This document shows positions 49,245 through 59,213 of a DNA stretch of 64,000 nt, piece after piece (the first letter of the stretch is position 1; every line of letters starts with the position of its first letter). A program made the translations under genes and the position numbers. The stretch is from a virus. Where the stretch lies: IMG/VR virus record IMGVR_UViG_3300029267_003532, positions 1 through 64,000 of that record; one strand, 5' to 3'. The notes below the pieces were generated by a model, which was not told where the DNA came from, made no database searches, and worked only from the letters and a program-made list of their open reading frames with translations.

Positions 49245-49997
49245 CTAGTTGATCGTGACCTCTTCGGCCACGCGCGCCGCCGGCGCGATGTAGAGTGTTC
49301 CAGCCACAGCATGTGCCAGGCCCGGGGCAAAGTGAACAGAGCGCAGCTCTCCACGAACAATCGCGTTTTCTAGCTGTGCATGTCCATCGTCGTCCAAGCG
49401 CCAGCCCTGCCGCGCATCCACGTGCTCCGAACTACGAATATGACTGCTCCACGCCACCAAGCCAACCTCGCCCGTATCCGGCACGCTACTGAATGCAAAT
49501 CGCCCGCCAGCCTCACTTCGCCCCACCCACGCGCCGTCACTGGCCTGCAGGCCCTCCGCAAAGCCAATGGTCTTGGTTAGTGTCTTGCCCCATGCGGGCG
49601 CATATGGATTGGCTCCGGCAACCTGTATTTCGCCTTCCTCATCCGGACCGGGCGACAATTTCCAATCAGAACCATCAGGAGAGGCAATCGTATCATTCTC
49701 TCCACTGGGTGAGAGTAGCTCATCCAGATTGACCACTGCAAGGTCTCGCTCGACCCCGTTCTCGTCGAGTGCGTACAGGTGTCCGTTCTCCAGCGCATAG
49801 ACTCTGACGCTGCCCACGCGTGGCGTGCTGGGTCGCTCAATCACCGCAAACTGCAACAAGTCGCCCAAATCGATCTGCCCATCCACGGCCCCGCCGGCTG
49901 TGGACAGCACATACGCAAACATCTGCCTGAGACGCTCAAGCTCAGCTCTCAGATCAGCGATATTCTGTTCGGCCTGCGAGAGTTGCTGTTTTTGCAT
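49245..49997 (-). CDS. Tail fibre-like protein
   Basis: 250 residues. An N-terminal coiled coil (AEQNIADLRAELERLRQMFA) is followed by beta segments (GSVRVYALENGHLYALDENG) ending in a compact beta domain. Trimeric fibre organisation is likely. It lies between the distal tail protein and the glycosyltransferases. Confidence 0.65.
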   Translation of the reverse strand: MQKQQLSQAEQNIADLRAELERLRQMFAYVLSTAGGAVDGQIDLGDLLQFAVIERPSTPRVGSVRVYALENGHLYALDENGVERDLAVVNLDELLSPSGENDTIASPDGSDWKLSPGPDEEGEIQVAGANPYAPAWGKTLTKTIGFAEGLQASDGAWVGRSEAGGRFAFSSVPDTGEVGLVAWSSHIRSSEHVDARQGWRLDDDGHAQLENAIVRGELRSVHFAPGLAHAVAGTLYIAPAARVAEEVTIN

Positions 49998-50000
49998 GAT

Positions 50001-52517
50001 CTACTCATAGAACGGATAGATAGTCCGGAAGAGCGCGTGTGCCTGAATAGACGTCGAGTCGCCGGGCACATGCTGGTCTTTGATCTCATGTACTTCAAAA
50101 TGTGAAATGCGCGTACCTTCGTTTGAGACCGAAAGGCCGCATTTACTACCCGTATGTGTTGAATCTGTGGTCTCACAAACCAATGTCTCAGGGCGGAACA
50201 GGTCCTCCTTGGTCCGGCTGACAAACAGGTACAGATTGCCTCCGTGAGCAATCGCACCAATCCAGAACCATTGACGAGAGGGAACCTGATACACAACAGT
50301 ATCCAAATCTGTAGCAAAACTCGCCGTGTGCTCTTGGATCGTCACAACAGGCTGGGAAAAGGAAAACAAGTACCCGTCTTCGCTGCCATAGGTCAGATCG
50401 CTGGCTCTCAACCAGATGCCAGCATGCATAAATGAGGCATTGTCCACCCATACTTTGGCCCATGCCATCATATCGGTGAACCCCAACGCCGACGCCCACT
50501 CTAGCGGCACAGGAATGACGTCCGCTTGCATTTCGCCAAACTCTTCGACTGAGTAATAGTAGGTCTCGCCGCTCTGTGTAGCAATATGCCCTCGCGTGAC
50601 GGCATCGCCATTCCAAGCTATACCTGTCTCATTGAACTCACCTGCATCATCTGGATCCGCCTTACAGGCCCGTAGGTCGTCCAAATAGAGCACATGCTGT
50701 GATCCGCTTGTATACGTGCCAATGATTCGCACACTCTGGATGTTGGACCAACTCGGTGTCTCATGTTCGCTGAAACTAGACAACGTTGCCTTTAGAATCT
50801 GCCAGGGACCTGCTTTGATGGTGGGCGAAAACGTGTAGCTGAAATAGGAATCGTCAGAGCTATACAATCTCAGCTCTACAGACAGCGCTGAGGGTAGAGA
50901 ATAGTACGCAAGATTGCACGCCAGGGCGATGTAATCTCCTGACTCGAACGCTCCCAGATTGATCGGCGTGGGTAGCGTACCAACCATATCGCCCGCGCCG
51001 CCAGAAAACGTCATTGATTGCGACGCAGCTCCATCCTGACAAATATACTCGTACGCGTCTGTGTTTGCCGTCGAGCCGATCCACGATTCGTCGCCCTCGA
51101 ATATGGCAATTTGTTCCCAGAAATGGTCATAGTCTTCAAACGTCTCTTTGATGGTTGTAGCCTTGTAGCGATGCCACATTACATCAAGCCGATTGTTTTG
51201 ACCCGGCAAAAACGCCGGCACATTGCCATACGCGGACACGAGATGAGTCATTTTATTGCTGCCATCGATGACGTGCAGCACCTCGCTGTCCGAGAGATGT
51301 TCGAGCAGCAGCGTTTCGCTGTCTGACACTCCCTCTCCTAAAGGTAGAAACGCCTCGATCGCGGCTTCATCTGTGTAGAGCAATTTGACGCCATCGATGT
51401 CTAGCTTGGACGTACCGCGCTTGCGCTTGACGTACACATCGACGTAGAGATTGATGTCCTCCACATCGCTCATCTCGGTGTCAGGCAGATCAAATTCGCC
51501 AAGCAGACGCGCCTCCCATTGATGCGTCTGCGACACACGCTTGATAGAGCCATAGCTAACCTGGGCGCCGTAGGGCCAGCCGTAGCGAATGTCCCAGTCC
51601 AACTCACTATGCGCATTGCTGCGCGTGATAACGGCGACTGCCGCGCGCCCCCGGTGATCGCTCCAATTGGAGAGGGTAAAACGTCGCCCGTACTCGGTCT
51701 CATTGTGCTCCGGCACACAGCGCATGTAGCTGCCGCCGCAGCGATCGGCGTCGACGACCGTTGACCAGGCACTGGATGTATTGATGTACGCACTGTCAGA
51801 TGAAGGGTAGGTCGTCGCCAAGTTGTCGAGGCCTTCTGTTCGTCGAGCCAGCCAGAACCGCTCAATAGAGGCCGCACCTCCAGCGCTTGGCGTGACTTGG
51901 TAGCGCATCAGCGCAGGCAGGCTGCCTTTAATGTCGTCGCCGTCGACGGTGACATAATCCTGACTACCGTCCCCCACATTGTGCAGCGTGGTCGCGGACA
52001 GCACCTCGACCAGGCTGTCCGGGTCACTGGTCGCTATAGGCCACGTGCGCAGCGTGACGTCCACCTCTAGCCGAAACAATCCGCTGCTGTTCGCGCCACG
52101 ATCCGGGCGATTCTTGGCGCGCTGCCTCAGCGCCGGCACCGGACTTTGCACGTAATGGTAAAACGTCGAGCGCGTCCCCGCCGCCGCCCCTTCCGGTTTG
52201 TATTCAAGCGTTCCACCTGCCACATTGCGCACGGCAAGCTGGAACGCTTCCAGCTTACCCATCATCCCCGCCCACGTCGCGCTGCTGATAATTGCCGTGA
52301 ACGTCACATCTGCCAGGTTCGATGTCTCGTCGACAGCGACAGGAAACTCGCCCCCCTCTCCGCCGTAAACGACCTCGATTCGCTTCTCTTCGCTAAAACG
52401 CAGCGTTCCAACGTTGACGGTATAGCCCTCGCTCGCGCCGGTCTGCAAGGACAGATCAAACGTGATGTCGTCGCGCCCGTCTGGGTGGAGGATCAGGGTT
52501 GTATTGCTTCCACTCAC
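50001..52517 (-). CDS. Large tail protein (distal tail/baseplate-like)
   Basis: 838 residues. The start (LILHPDGRDDITFDLSLQTG; GKLEAFQLAVRNVAGGTLEY) resembles siphovirus distal tail proteins; several beta-sandwich domains follow, including a carbohydrate-binding-like stretch (WQILKATLSSFSEHETPSWS). It follows the tape measure and small TM gene, the place of distal tail/hub proteins. Confidence 0.7.
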   Translation of the reverse strand: MSGSNTTLILHPDGRDDITFDLSLQTGASEGYTVNVGTLRFSEEKRIEVVYGGEGGEFPVAVDETSNLADVTFTAIISSATWAGMMGKLEAFQLAVRNVAGGTLEYKPEGAAAGTRSTFYHYVQSPVPALRQRAKNRPDRGANSSGLFRLEVDVTLRTWPIATSDPDSLVEVLSATTLHNVGDGSQDYVTVDGDDIKGSLPALMRYQVTPSAGGAASIERFWLARRTEGLDNLATTYPSSDSAYINTSSAWSTVVDADRCGGSYMRCVPEHNETEYGRRFTLSNWSDHRGRAAVAVITRSNAHSELDWDIRYGWPYGAQVSYGSIKRVSQTHQWEARLLGEFDLPDTEMSDVEDINLYVDVYVKRKRGTSKLDIDGVKLLYTDEAAIEAFLPLGEGVSDSETLLLEHLSDSEVLHVIDGSNKMTHLVSAYGNVPAFLPGQNNRLDVMWHRYKATTIKETFEDYDHFWEQIAIFEGDESWIGSTANTDAYEYICQDGAASQSMTFSGGAGDMVGTLPTPINLGAFESGDYIALACNLAYYSLPSALSVELRLYSSDDSYFSYTFSPTIKAGPWQILKATLSSFSEHETPSWSNIQSVRIIGTYTSGSQHVLYLDDLRACKADPDDAGEFNETGIAWNGDAVTRGHIATQSGETYYYSVEEFGEMQADVIPVPLEWASALGFTDMMAWAKVWVDNASFMHAGIWLRASDLTYGSEDGYLFSFSQPVVTIQEHTASFATDLDTVVYQVPSRQWFWIGAIAHGGNLYLFVSRTKEDLFRPETLVCETTDSTHTGSKCGLSVSNEGTRISHFEVHEIKDQHVPGDSTSIQAHALFRTIYPFYE

Positions 52518-52954
52518 GATTTCACCTTTGGATCATAATCCAAATGCATCAAGCGGCCCTCGATGCGTGCTACGGTCTCGCTGATCGCCTCTTCTCGCAG
52601 CGCCAACCGTTCCAGCACGCGCGCGGTCTGCTCATTGCTCTCTGCCATCTTTTCGATAGCCCGTGTCATGCTCGACCGCACGTACCACACAGGCGCACCG
52701 TCCTCATCCACACGGCTGTGCCACTCGTGCAAATCGCCGATCTGCGCTTCTATCTTGCGCAAATCGACATCACTCGGCACACAGCGCCGCGGCGCCTTGC
52801 TTTCGGCCTCCTCTGGAGCAGACTGTCCCACGGTTGTGTCGTGAGAGCCCTTGTCTATCAGAGGAGAGACCATTTTCCATACTCGTTCCAGCAACAAGAT
52901 CACCGCGATCAATCCGCCTACAAACCCGCCAATTTGAAGCAGTTCAGGGTCCAT
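52514..52954 (-). CDS. TM plus coiled-coil protein near the tape measure
   Basis: 146 residues from ATG 52954 (GAGG six bases upstream; the longer frame to 53098 runs into the tape measure gene and is not preferred). One membrane helix (GGFVGGLIAVILLLERVW) and a helical C-terminus with coiled-coil character (MAESNEQTARVLERLALREE). Site S10 lies at its end. Possibly a holin-like or channel-type virion protein; unproven. Confidence 0.6.
   Translation of the reverse strand: MDPELLQIGGFVGGLIAVILLLERVWKMVSPLIDKGSHDTTVGQSAPEEAESKAPRRCVPSDVDLRKIEAQIGDLHEWHSRVDEDGAPVWYVRSSMTRAIEKMAESNEQTARVLERLALREEAISETVARIEGRLMHLDYDPKVKS
52526..52545 (+). promoter_or_regulatory. Dispersed 20-bp palindrome, site S10
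   Basis: CTTTGGAT-CATA-ATCCAAAT, the most symmetric copy, lying in the end of the TM-protein gene just before the 50001-52517 gene. Confidence 0.65.
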
Positions 52955-52976
52955 TGAATCCTCGATGTAATTGCTA

Positions 52977-55900
52977 CTATACCCCACCCGGGACAATGCT
53001 GTGCAACCCGGCGCTTTGCGTGACCTCGTCGAGCAGTTCGCGCAAGAACCCGCCGGCGTCGCGTCCATCGCGCACGTTCGGGAACGATTGCTCGCCAATC
53101 TGAATCACAACGACCGGGCTGTTCTCGAGCTGCCCGCCTGTAGTCGCCGACGCTGGTACAAGATCCGATATACCCAACTGAAAATTCAGCGCGCGCTGCA
53201 TTGCCGGCAGCAATCCGGTCAGCCGCTTTACGTTCTCCGCTGCACCCGCAAACGTCATTTCAATCGGAGAGGGGGAATTGTGCTGTGCCCACTTTGGAAG
53301 CGTCCAGCCTTCAAACTTTTCTTTTAACCTGACGATGTAATCCAGCCAGTTTTTAGCCGACTGGGTCAGATTGTCGAATACAAGCAGCACTGGATCTAGG
53401 ATATTCAATTTGGCGTTGCTCAACGCGTCTATCAATGTATTCCAGCTCTCGAGGAGCGTTGTGCCTAGCCATGAATCCAGTGCCTCGATTGCCTTGACAA
53501 AGTTGTCATTGATAAAAGTGACAATCTCGTCAAAGATGGGCTTGATGTCTTCCTCGACAAAATCCCACACATCTTGCAGTGCAGGAAGAAGCGTTTCGCT
53601 CCATGCTCCGGCCAGCAGTTCGGCGGCCTTGAGAACCGTGACTTCGAGCAGCTCGCGCAGGGCGTCGAAGAGGGGATGAAGATCCTCCTCAAGGAATCGC
53701 CTTCCTCGTTCCCACATCGGAATCAGCGTCTCATCCCACACGGTTTGCAGTGTGGCGATTCCTTCGGGTATCTTTGTCTCCAGGAACTCGAGCAACGTGC
53801 CCAGGATCGGAACTTCTTTGAGGTCTTCCCACCATTCGCCGAACTTTTGGGCGACCAAGCGTTTGCCCTCGTCGAACCAAGTCGCGATCTTTGTCTTGGC
53901 CGTGTTCAGGTATCCCTGTGCCTTTTGAGGCAGCGTAGAGAAAAAGCCCTCGACCTCTCCACGAATTCCCTGAAACTCTTCAGAGAACCCGCCGAACTCG
54001 AGATCTAGTCCAACCTTGGCCCCCTCGCCGCCAACCTGGAGGTTACTCAACGCGGACAGCGCATCGCTGACGCCGCTGACCTTGTCGGCCAGCTCAGACA
54101 TCGCGTCAACCATCTCGCGTTGGATGTCTGCCCCATCCTGGAGCGCCGCCAGGTATTCCTGCTGCCACGAAACTGCATCCTCAGCGGCCTGGGCCTCTCC
54201 CTCGGCAGATTCCAACTTTTGGCGCAGTGCGTCAGGAATAAACCCCGCCGCTTCAGCATCGGCGACCTCGGACTGCACTGCCTGGAGGTTCTTCATCGCC
54301 TTCTGATGTTCGAGCGTCAAGCGAATATACTTGGTGTATTCTTCGCCGCCCTCGCCCAGGCGTTCGGCAATTCCAGAGAGCACTTCCTCGTTGACCTGGC
54401 CTGTCTCTCGGAATCCGGCGATTACCTGGGCCACCTCTGCGCGCACCTCGCGGAACGTGCCGAGCATTTCGTCCTGGTCCATATCGCCCAATGAGACCGC
54501 CGTCTCCAGCGCCGACCGGATCGGGGCCAGCGTGTCGCGCAAGATGCCAAAATCCGCAAGCGCGAACGACTGGAGGTACGTGTCCATCAGGTTCTTGCCC
54601 CACTTGACGATGGAGGCAAGCGGACCTTCTTTCGGCGGTGAGAACGAGGCGAGGAAACGAGAGATCATCGTGCCGATGAACGTCACGGCTTGCTTGAGCA
54701 CTGTCCGGCCGGCATTGACGATGCCCTGTCCGAACGATACGATCAAGTTCCAGCCCCACTGAAGCGCACCTTTGACATGCTTGCGCCACACGAGCACGAT
54801 CATGGTCACGACGTTGAGCGCGGCGTCGCGCAGAGGGACCATCGCCTGATCGGCGCGACCCTCGAGGAGCAGTCGTAGAGATTCGAGTAGAGACTGAAAC
54901 GTGCTCAGCACGACCGCGGCGGCATCGTTGATCGTGAGCAGAAACTCGCGGATACCGACCCCGCCCTGGAACAGACCGCGCAGTCGGGCAAAGAAGGGCT
55001 CAATCGTGTTGCGCACGAGACCCTGGAAGGTCTCTTTCAGCGCCGCAAAAGACTGCTTGATCTGGTTGGCCCAGAACCGGATCGTCTGCATGATCTGATC
55101 GAGCGTGGGCTTGACGTAGGCAATCACGCCCTCGACCGTGGTGCGCAGTCCGCCCCAGTCTTCTTTCCACCCGCGCGCAAGCATCTTGCCCACGGCAGCC
55201 AGGGCGACAATCGCCGCCACGACCCCCGCAATGATCGGAAGGATCGGCCCCAGGCTAGCCGCGCCCGAGATACCCAGCATCTTGAGCCCGGCGCTCACCG
55301 ACCCAAGCATCGCCTTCAACTTGGGCAGCATGCCGATGACCGTGATCACCGGCCCAGCCACCGCGCCCAGCCCAGCGCCTGCCACGGCGATGCTCGCCAC
55401 GGCTCGCTTGATCGGTTCAGGGATACGATCCCACAGCCCGATCAGCGACGTCAGCAGGTCAGCCATCCTGCCAGCAGCCGGGGCAAACAGCTTTTTGATG
55501 TCGTTGCCCATGTTGCGAATACTGGCCCGCGCGCGTGCGATCTTGGTCGCATTCGTCTCAGTAACTTCGCCAAAGAATTCGCTCTGACGTGCAGCCGCTT
55601 CTCTGGTGGCCGTCAGGATCGCAAGCTGTTGTTGCTCGCGTGAAAGTTGGTTTGCCTCCACGCCAATGCTCTTAGCATAACGTTCCTTAGCCTCGGCCTC
55701 AGAGACGATCAGGCCCAGATCGTCCAAGCGCGCGGCGGACCCACGCGCCAGGCCCAGCGCCAACTGCTCATAGAGTTCAGAAAAGCCCTTGCCAGTTGCC
55801 TCTGCAGCCGTCGCCACAGAGTTGAGCATCCAGCCCATTTCTTTCATCGGGTCGATGCCGGCCAGGGCCAAGGCGTTGGCTTTGCTCATCAACTCGGCTT

Positions 55901-56180
55901 CGTCTACGACACCCCGGCTGGCTTCCTGCCAATCTCCGAGCATCTCACCAGCATTCTTGCCGAATGCCTTGGTCATGCGCGCGAACTTGCGCTCGATGCC
56001 CTCGAGGGCGGCGCCGCCCTCGCCCAACTTGAACATCGCAGCAAGGCCTGATGCCGAGGTCGCCGTCAATGCAGCGCCGAATGTGGCCAGTCGCTTTTGC
56101 ATTTTACTCAGCGTAGCCTCGCCGCTCGCGGACTTGCCTATAATTTCAAAGACGATTTTTTCAATGTTGCCAAAAGACAT
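52977..56180 (-). CDS. Tail tape measure protein
   Basis: 1067 residues, the longest gene, as usual for the protein that sets siphovirus tail length. Predominantly helical with hydrophobic segments in the middle (AIAVAGAGLGAVAGPVITVI; ILPIIAGVVAAIVALAAV). N-terminus KIVFEIIGKSASGEATLSKM. It starts 20 bases inside the frameshifted chaperone gene, the canonical position. Confidence 0.92.
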   Translation of the reverse strand: MSFGNIEKIVFEIIGKSASGEATLSKMQKRLATFGAALTATSASGLAAMFKLGEGGAALEGIERKFARMTKAFGKNAGEMLGDWQEASRGVVDEAELMSKANALALAGIDPMKEMGWMLNSVATAAEATGKGFSELYEQLALGLARGSAARLDDLGLIVSEAEAKERYAKSIGVEANQLSREQQQLAILTATREAAARQSEFFGEVTETNATKIARARASIRNMGNDIKKLFAPAAGRMADLLTSLIGLWDRIPEPIKRAVASIAVAGAGLGAVAGPVITVIGMLPKLKAMLGSVSAGLKMLGISGAASLGPILPIIAGVVAAIVALAAVGKMLARGWKEDWGGLRTTVEGVIAYVKPTLDQIMQTIRFWANQIKQSFAALKETFQGLVRNTIEPFFARLRGLFQGGVGIREFLLTINDAAAVVLSTFQSLLESLRLLLEGRADQAMVPLRDAALNVVTMIVLVWRKHVKGALQWGWNLIVSFGQGIVNAGRTVLKQAVTFIGTMISRFLASFSPPKEGPLASIVKWGKNLMDTYLQSFALADFGILRDTLAPIRSALETAVSLGDMDQDEMLGTFREVRAEVAQVIAGFRETGQVNEEVLSGIAERLGEGGEEYTKYIRLTLEHQKAMKNLQAVQSEVADAEAAGFIPDALRQKLESAEGEAQAAEDAVSWQQEYLAALQDGADIQREMVDAMSELADKVSGVSDALSALSNLQVGGEGAKVGLDLEFGGFSEEFQGIRGEVEGFFSTLPQKAQGYLNTAKTKIATWFDEGKRLVAQKFGEWWEDLKEVPILGTLLEFLETKIPEGIATLQTVWDETLIPMWERGRRFLEEDLHPLFDALRELLEVTVLKAAELLAGAWSETLLPALQDVWDFVEEDIKPIFDEIVTFINDNFVKAIEALDSWLGTTLLESWNTLIDALSNAKLNILDPVLLVFDNLTQSAKNWLDYIVRLKEKFEGWTLPKWAQHNSPSPIEMTFAGAAENVKRLTGLLPAMQRALNFQLGISDLVPASATTGGQLENSPVVVIQIGEQSFPNVRDGRDAGGFLRELLDEVTQSAGLHSIVPGGV

Positions 56181-57125
56181 CTTTGATGTCCTGCTCCTCT
56201 ATTGCGTTAGGATCATAATTCGTATATCTACCGAGTCTGTTTGCGTACTCAAACCGTTCTCGAAATTCCGATGAGCCACTCAACTGCGCCGGCTCAGATT
56301 CATCTGTCACATCGTCAAACGAAGGCAGGTCAGGCAGCCGCTTTGCCTTCTTGGACAACATCGGCGCCAGCGCGCGCGACATGCCTACTTCTATCGACGA
56401 GACCTGCGCCATTCGATCGTTCCACTTGGCCCGCGCTACATATTCGTATTGCGAAAGCAGCCAGCTACCGGACCGAGCATAGATGTATTCATCGGTGAGG
56501 CCACGGTAACTGGCTACGTCAAAGACCAGAGCGTCGATCAGTTTGAGGGCACGCTGAAACTGCCCCGCAAGCGTTACAGTGTCATGCCTCCCAGCAGCCC
56601 GTCCACGCTGCCCAAACCGGCGAAAAAATGGGAGATACTATCCCGCAGGTCCTGAGACTGGCTGAGGTTGAGAAAAAACGCTTTGACCAAGGGAGCCAGT
56701 TCCAATTCAATCGAGTTCAGCCACTTTCGTCCCGCTTTGATGTCGTCAAACTGGAGCACGGCAGCGCCCAACCAGACTAGGTCAGACTCGCTCAGTGCAG
56801 CGATCGTGCCAAAGAGCACCACACGGTTGGACAGCGACGGATTGCGGGTCACGGCTTGCAGCGAGCGCTGCGCAACCTTTTCGCCCCGCACGGCCAGCCC
56901 GCCGAGCACCTTTAGAATCTGAATGATCGTGCCGAGTTTGGGCTCCTCGATGACGAACGTTCGCCCGGCCAGCGTGATCTCGTTCGACTCGTAGCCAGCA
57001 GGGGCTTCCGTTTCGTCCAGAACGGCGGTTTCCTTTTCGAATTCCTCCTCCACGATGGTTTCCAGCAAAACCGACTCTTCCCCTTCATTGAACTCCATCT
57101 CGTCGTCTACCTGGCTCATGCTCAT
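56161..57125 (-). CDS. Tail chaperone frameshift product (gpGT-like)
   Basis: Reading of 57125 down to the slippery site T-TTT-TTC (56622-56628), then -1 frame to 56161. The -1 frame is open across the junction and codes for a sensible domain (LAGQFQRALKLIDALVFDVA; RSGSWLLSQYEYVARAKWND) joined to the segment starting at ATG 56412. About 320 residues. Programmed -1 frameshifting to make gpG and gpGT chaperones is the rule in siphoviruses; the extended form recruits tape measure to tail tube subunits. Confidence 0.8.
56206..56225 (+). promoter_or_regulatory. Dispersed 20-bp palindrome, site S11
   Basis: GTTAGGAT-CATA-ATTCGTAT, just upstream of the tape measure start, inside the chaperone extension. 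Confidence 0.5.
56574..57125 (-). CDS. Tail assembly chaperone (gpG-like)
   Basis: 183 residues. Acidic N-terminus (DEMEFNEGEESVLLETIVEE), then a strand ITLAGRTFVIEEPKLG and a helical domain, as in siphovirus chaperones. Lies between tail tube and tape measure. Most ribosomes should end at 56574; a few shift at 56622-56628. Confidence 0.82.
   Translation of the reverse strand: MSMSQVDDEMEFNEGEESVLLETIVEEEFEKETAVLDETEAPAGYESNEITLAGRTFVIEEPKLGTIIQILKVLGGLAVRGEKVAQRSLQAVTRNPSLSNRVVLFGTIAALSESDLVWLGAAVLQFDDIKAGRKWLNSIELELAPLVKAFFLNLSQSQDLRDSISHFFAGLGSVDGLLGGMTL
56622..56628 (-). other. Slippery site for programmed -1 frameshift
   Basis: T-TTT-TTC on the minus strand in the 0 frame Ser-His-Phe-Phe; fits X-XXY-YYZ. 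It lies 16 codons before the 0-frame stop. Confidence 0.78.
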
Positions 57126-57742
57126 GAAGCCTCGTCCTCTTCAAAGATAAATCCATACGGTCCATGGTGATCGGCCAGGGTCGTGTCGGCCCGCAGCTTG
57201 AACGACGTCGGCAGTCCGGTCGCCTCGGTGCGTTGGATATTGAGTTCGGCGTCCACGTTGGGCACGGCCTTGCGGAACGCAAAAACCCGCATCAGGCCGG
57301 TCTTGGCATCCTCCTGGATCACATAGAGTTCGCGTTCCGTCCACGACGCCGGCGCGTTGAGAGGCAGCCGAGCCTGGTCGACCACAGACCCGGTTACACC
57401 CACCGGTGCGGGCGTGCCCCACACGATTTGCAGCACGTCGACCGTAGAATCGAGCAACGTCGTGCCCATCTCCATCGTGGTCGAACCTGGCTCACCTTCA
57501 TCAAGGTTATAGTTTTTCTGATCGATCGATATGCCGTCCTCAGACTCGGTCGCGCGTCTGATGGTCACACCGTCCTCAGTCGTAGGCGCGAGCGCAGTCA
57601 AACCTGCCGCCAGGGCATAGGTCGTCGGATTGATCACCGATTCGAGCTCGCCCGGAAACGACGCCAAGTTCCCGTAGGCCAGATACGACGCGCCTTTCCA
57701 AACATCATCACGGTCGATTGTAATTTGAGATACCAGTCCCAT
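57122..57742 (-). CDS. Major tail tube protein
   Basis: 206 residues. LVSQITIDRDDVWKGASYLA, beta-rich core and a loop-like N-terminus match tail tube subunits of siphoviruses. It lies directly upstream of the frameshifted chaperone, with ATGA overlap. Confidence 0.82.
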   Translation of the reverse strand: MGLVSQITIDRDDVWKGASYLAYGNLASFPGELESVINPTTYALAAGLTALAPTTEDGVTIRRATESEDGISIDQKNYNLDEGEPGSTTMEMGTTLLDSTVDVLQIVWGTPAPVGVTGSVVDQARLPLNAPASWTERELYVIQEDAKTGLMRVFAFRKAVPNVDAELNIQRTEATGLPTSFKLRADTTLADHHGPYGFIFEEDEAS

Positions 57743-57748
57743 CTCTAT

Positions 57749-58117
57749 CTACCTCCCGCCGAACTGTCTCGCAAACACAGCCTCGGCGCGTGTTGCCCGG
57801 CTTCGCCTACGCCGGGCCTTGACGATTTGCTTGAGCGCTGCCAGATACTCGTTCACGGTCAGGCCATCCGGCAGCAGCGGCACGACCCATTCCTGAAACG
57901 AAACGTCGTCAGGGGACTTGTCTATGCGCACGACGGTCACGTGTTGTTCGGACGAGAATGACGTGATCAGCGCCTTGATCCACACCGCTTTGTCGAAATA
58001 GACCCGGCACCCGTCCGGATCGCAAAAGAACTCTGTGTCGTCGACCTCGCTCTTGCGCCGGATATAGAGTGCTTGGCATGGTGACCGCGTTGTCTTTCGC
58101 TTGCGTTGGCGGGTCAT
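57749..58117 (-). CDS. Small head-tail or tail protein
   Basis: 122 residues. Two Cys (FFCDPDGCRVYF) and a basic C-terminus (KQIVKARRRRSRATRAEAVF). Situated between the gp10-like and tail tube genes. No family recognised. Confidence 0.58.
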   Translation of the reverse strand: MTRQRKRKTTRSPCQALYIRRKSEVDDTEFFCDPDGCRVYFDKAVWIKALITSFSSEQHVTVVRIDKSPDDVSFQEWVVPLLPDGLTVNEYLAALKQIVKARRRRSRATRAEAVFARQFGGR

Positions 58118-58677
58118 CTGCGTCGGACTCCTGTCCCAGCACGAACGATCTCGAGGCCGAACTCACGGAATTGTCGCTGTGCATCCGGTCGCCAGCGATG
58201 CAAAGCACGATCCGGGAATGGATTAGCCGCAGTACCTGGATGTTGCACGCTCCAAAAATGATACAGGCCGGCTCCGTTTGGACCATTCTCCCAATAGAAA
58301 GAGAGCGGATACCCCTTGGCAAGCTGGGCAGCTGCGCCACCGGTCGGGATCTCGTGCGGCGACGTGCCCTTGGTTATCAGGTTCCACAAGGACAGTCCAT
58401 CGCCCACGATGGCCGTCGAGTGAATCTCGAACTGATCCCAATGTCCACCCTTGTTGCGCACGGGCTGACGAACCTGGATGCCTTCTGAAAACTCGCCCGA
58501 CTGCTTTGGCGCTTCTTCTACCAGCTTGTCGCGCAGGTCCTCGGCAAGCCGGCGCGCCAAAGCAAGTCGGCCGGCAGCCACCTGGCGCTGCTTCATATCC
58601 AAGCGACGAGCTACCGCGGACGCACTTTGCCCCCGGCGTTGGCGTATAGTTAGGCCGATAAAGTGTACTCTGGACAT
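58114..58677 (-). CDS. HK97 gp10-like head-tail protein
   Basis: 187 residues. ALARRLAEDLRDKLVEEAPK, SGEFSEGIQVRQP and a C-terminal HRWRPDAQRQFREFGLEIVR fit the gp10 family of head-tail joining proteins. The order with capsid and tail genes supports it. Confidence 0.72.
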   Translation of the reverse strand: MSRVHFIGLTIRQRRGQSASAVARRLDMKQRQVAAGRLALARRLAEDLRDKLVEEAPKQSGEFSEGIQVRQPVRNKGGHWDQFEIHSTAIVGDGLSLWNLITKGTSPHEIPTGGAAAQLAKGYPLSFYWENGPNGAGLYHFWSVQHPGTAANPFPDRALHRWRPDAQRQFREFGLEIVRAGTGVRRR

Positions 58678-59213
58678 CAGTCCTCCAGATATTGTGTAAT
58701 CTGGATCATTCTCAGATAATCGACGTCGTCCTCGTTCTGCTGGTCGCCAGACACGCCGTCGTTCAGATGCACCACGTTCTCGGAAAAGATACGCACCGCC
58801 GGCTTTTGATCGCGCTGCTGTCGACCGGCGATTTCCGGGTTAGCCTGCAACACGTCAACGATGGCCTCGCCATAGCGGTGGCAGAGATCGACAACCTCGT
58901 CTTCCGTGTCCGCGACCACCCACGCGGTATAGATCAACTGGTACGTGGCGTTCTGCGCAGCCAGCCGACCCGCCTGGCCCTGCGGGTCCATCCGTTCCAC
59001 GATGGTCAGGATATACGGATAGTACGCGCTGGGCAGCTCCAGCATAAACGCACGATAACCCCGACTCCAGTTTTCAGGCTCAGGCAGCGTCAGCGCGTCG
59101 ATCTCTTCCCAACGCACCTCGACCGTATCCAGTGCATCGCCGAGATTGTCTTGCAGCAGCGTCTCCGCCGCCCGCTCGACTGTCTCCCCTTCGTACCCAT
59201 CGCGATAGCTCAC
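58677..59213 (-). CDS. Tail terminator-like protein
   Basis: 178 residues from GTG 59213, whose last two bases overlap the upstream stop (GTGA). LPSAYYPYILTIVERM and the ATYQLIYTAWVVADTEDEVV strand with following helix resemble tail terminator/completion proteins. The role is inferred from order. Confidence 0.65.
   Translation of the reverse strand: MSYRDGYEGETVERAAETLLQDNLGDALDTVEVRWEEIDALTLPEPENWSRGYRAFMLELPSAYYPYILTIVERMDPQGQAGRLAAQNATYQLIYTAWVVADTEDEVVDLCHRYGEAIVDVLQANPEIAGRQQRDQKPAVRIFSENVVHLNDGVSGDQQNEDDVDYLRMIQITQYLED

Noticed and set aside
56161-56412. Independent 83-residue gene
   Set aside because: Its frame is open upstream through the chaperone slippery site, so it is the 3' part of the frameshift product.
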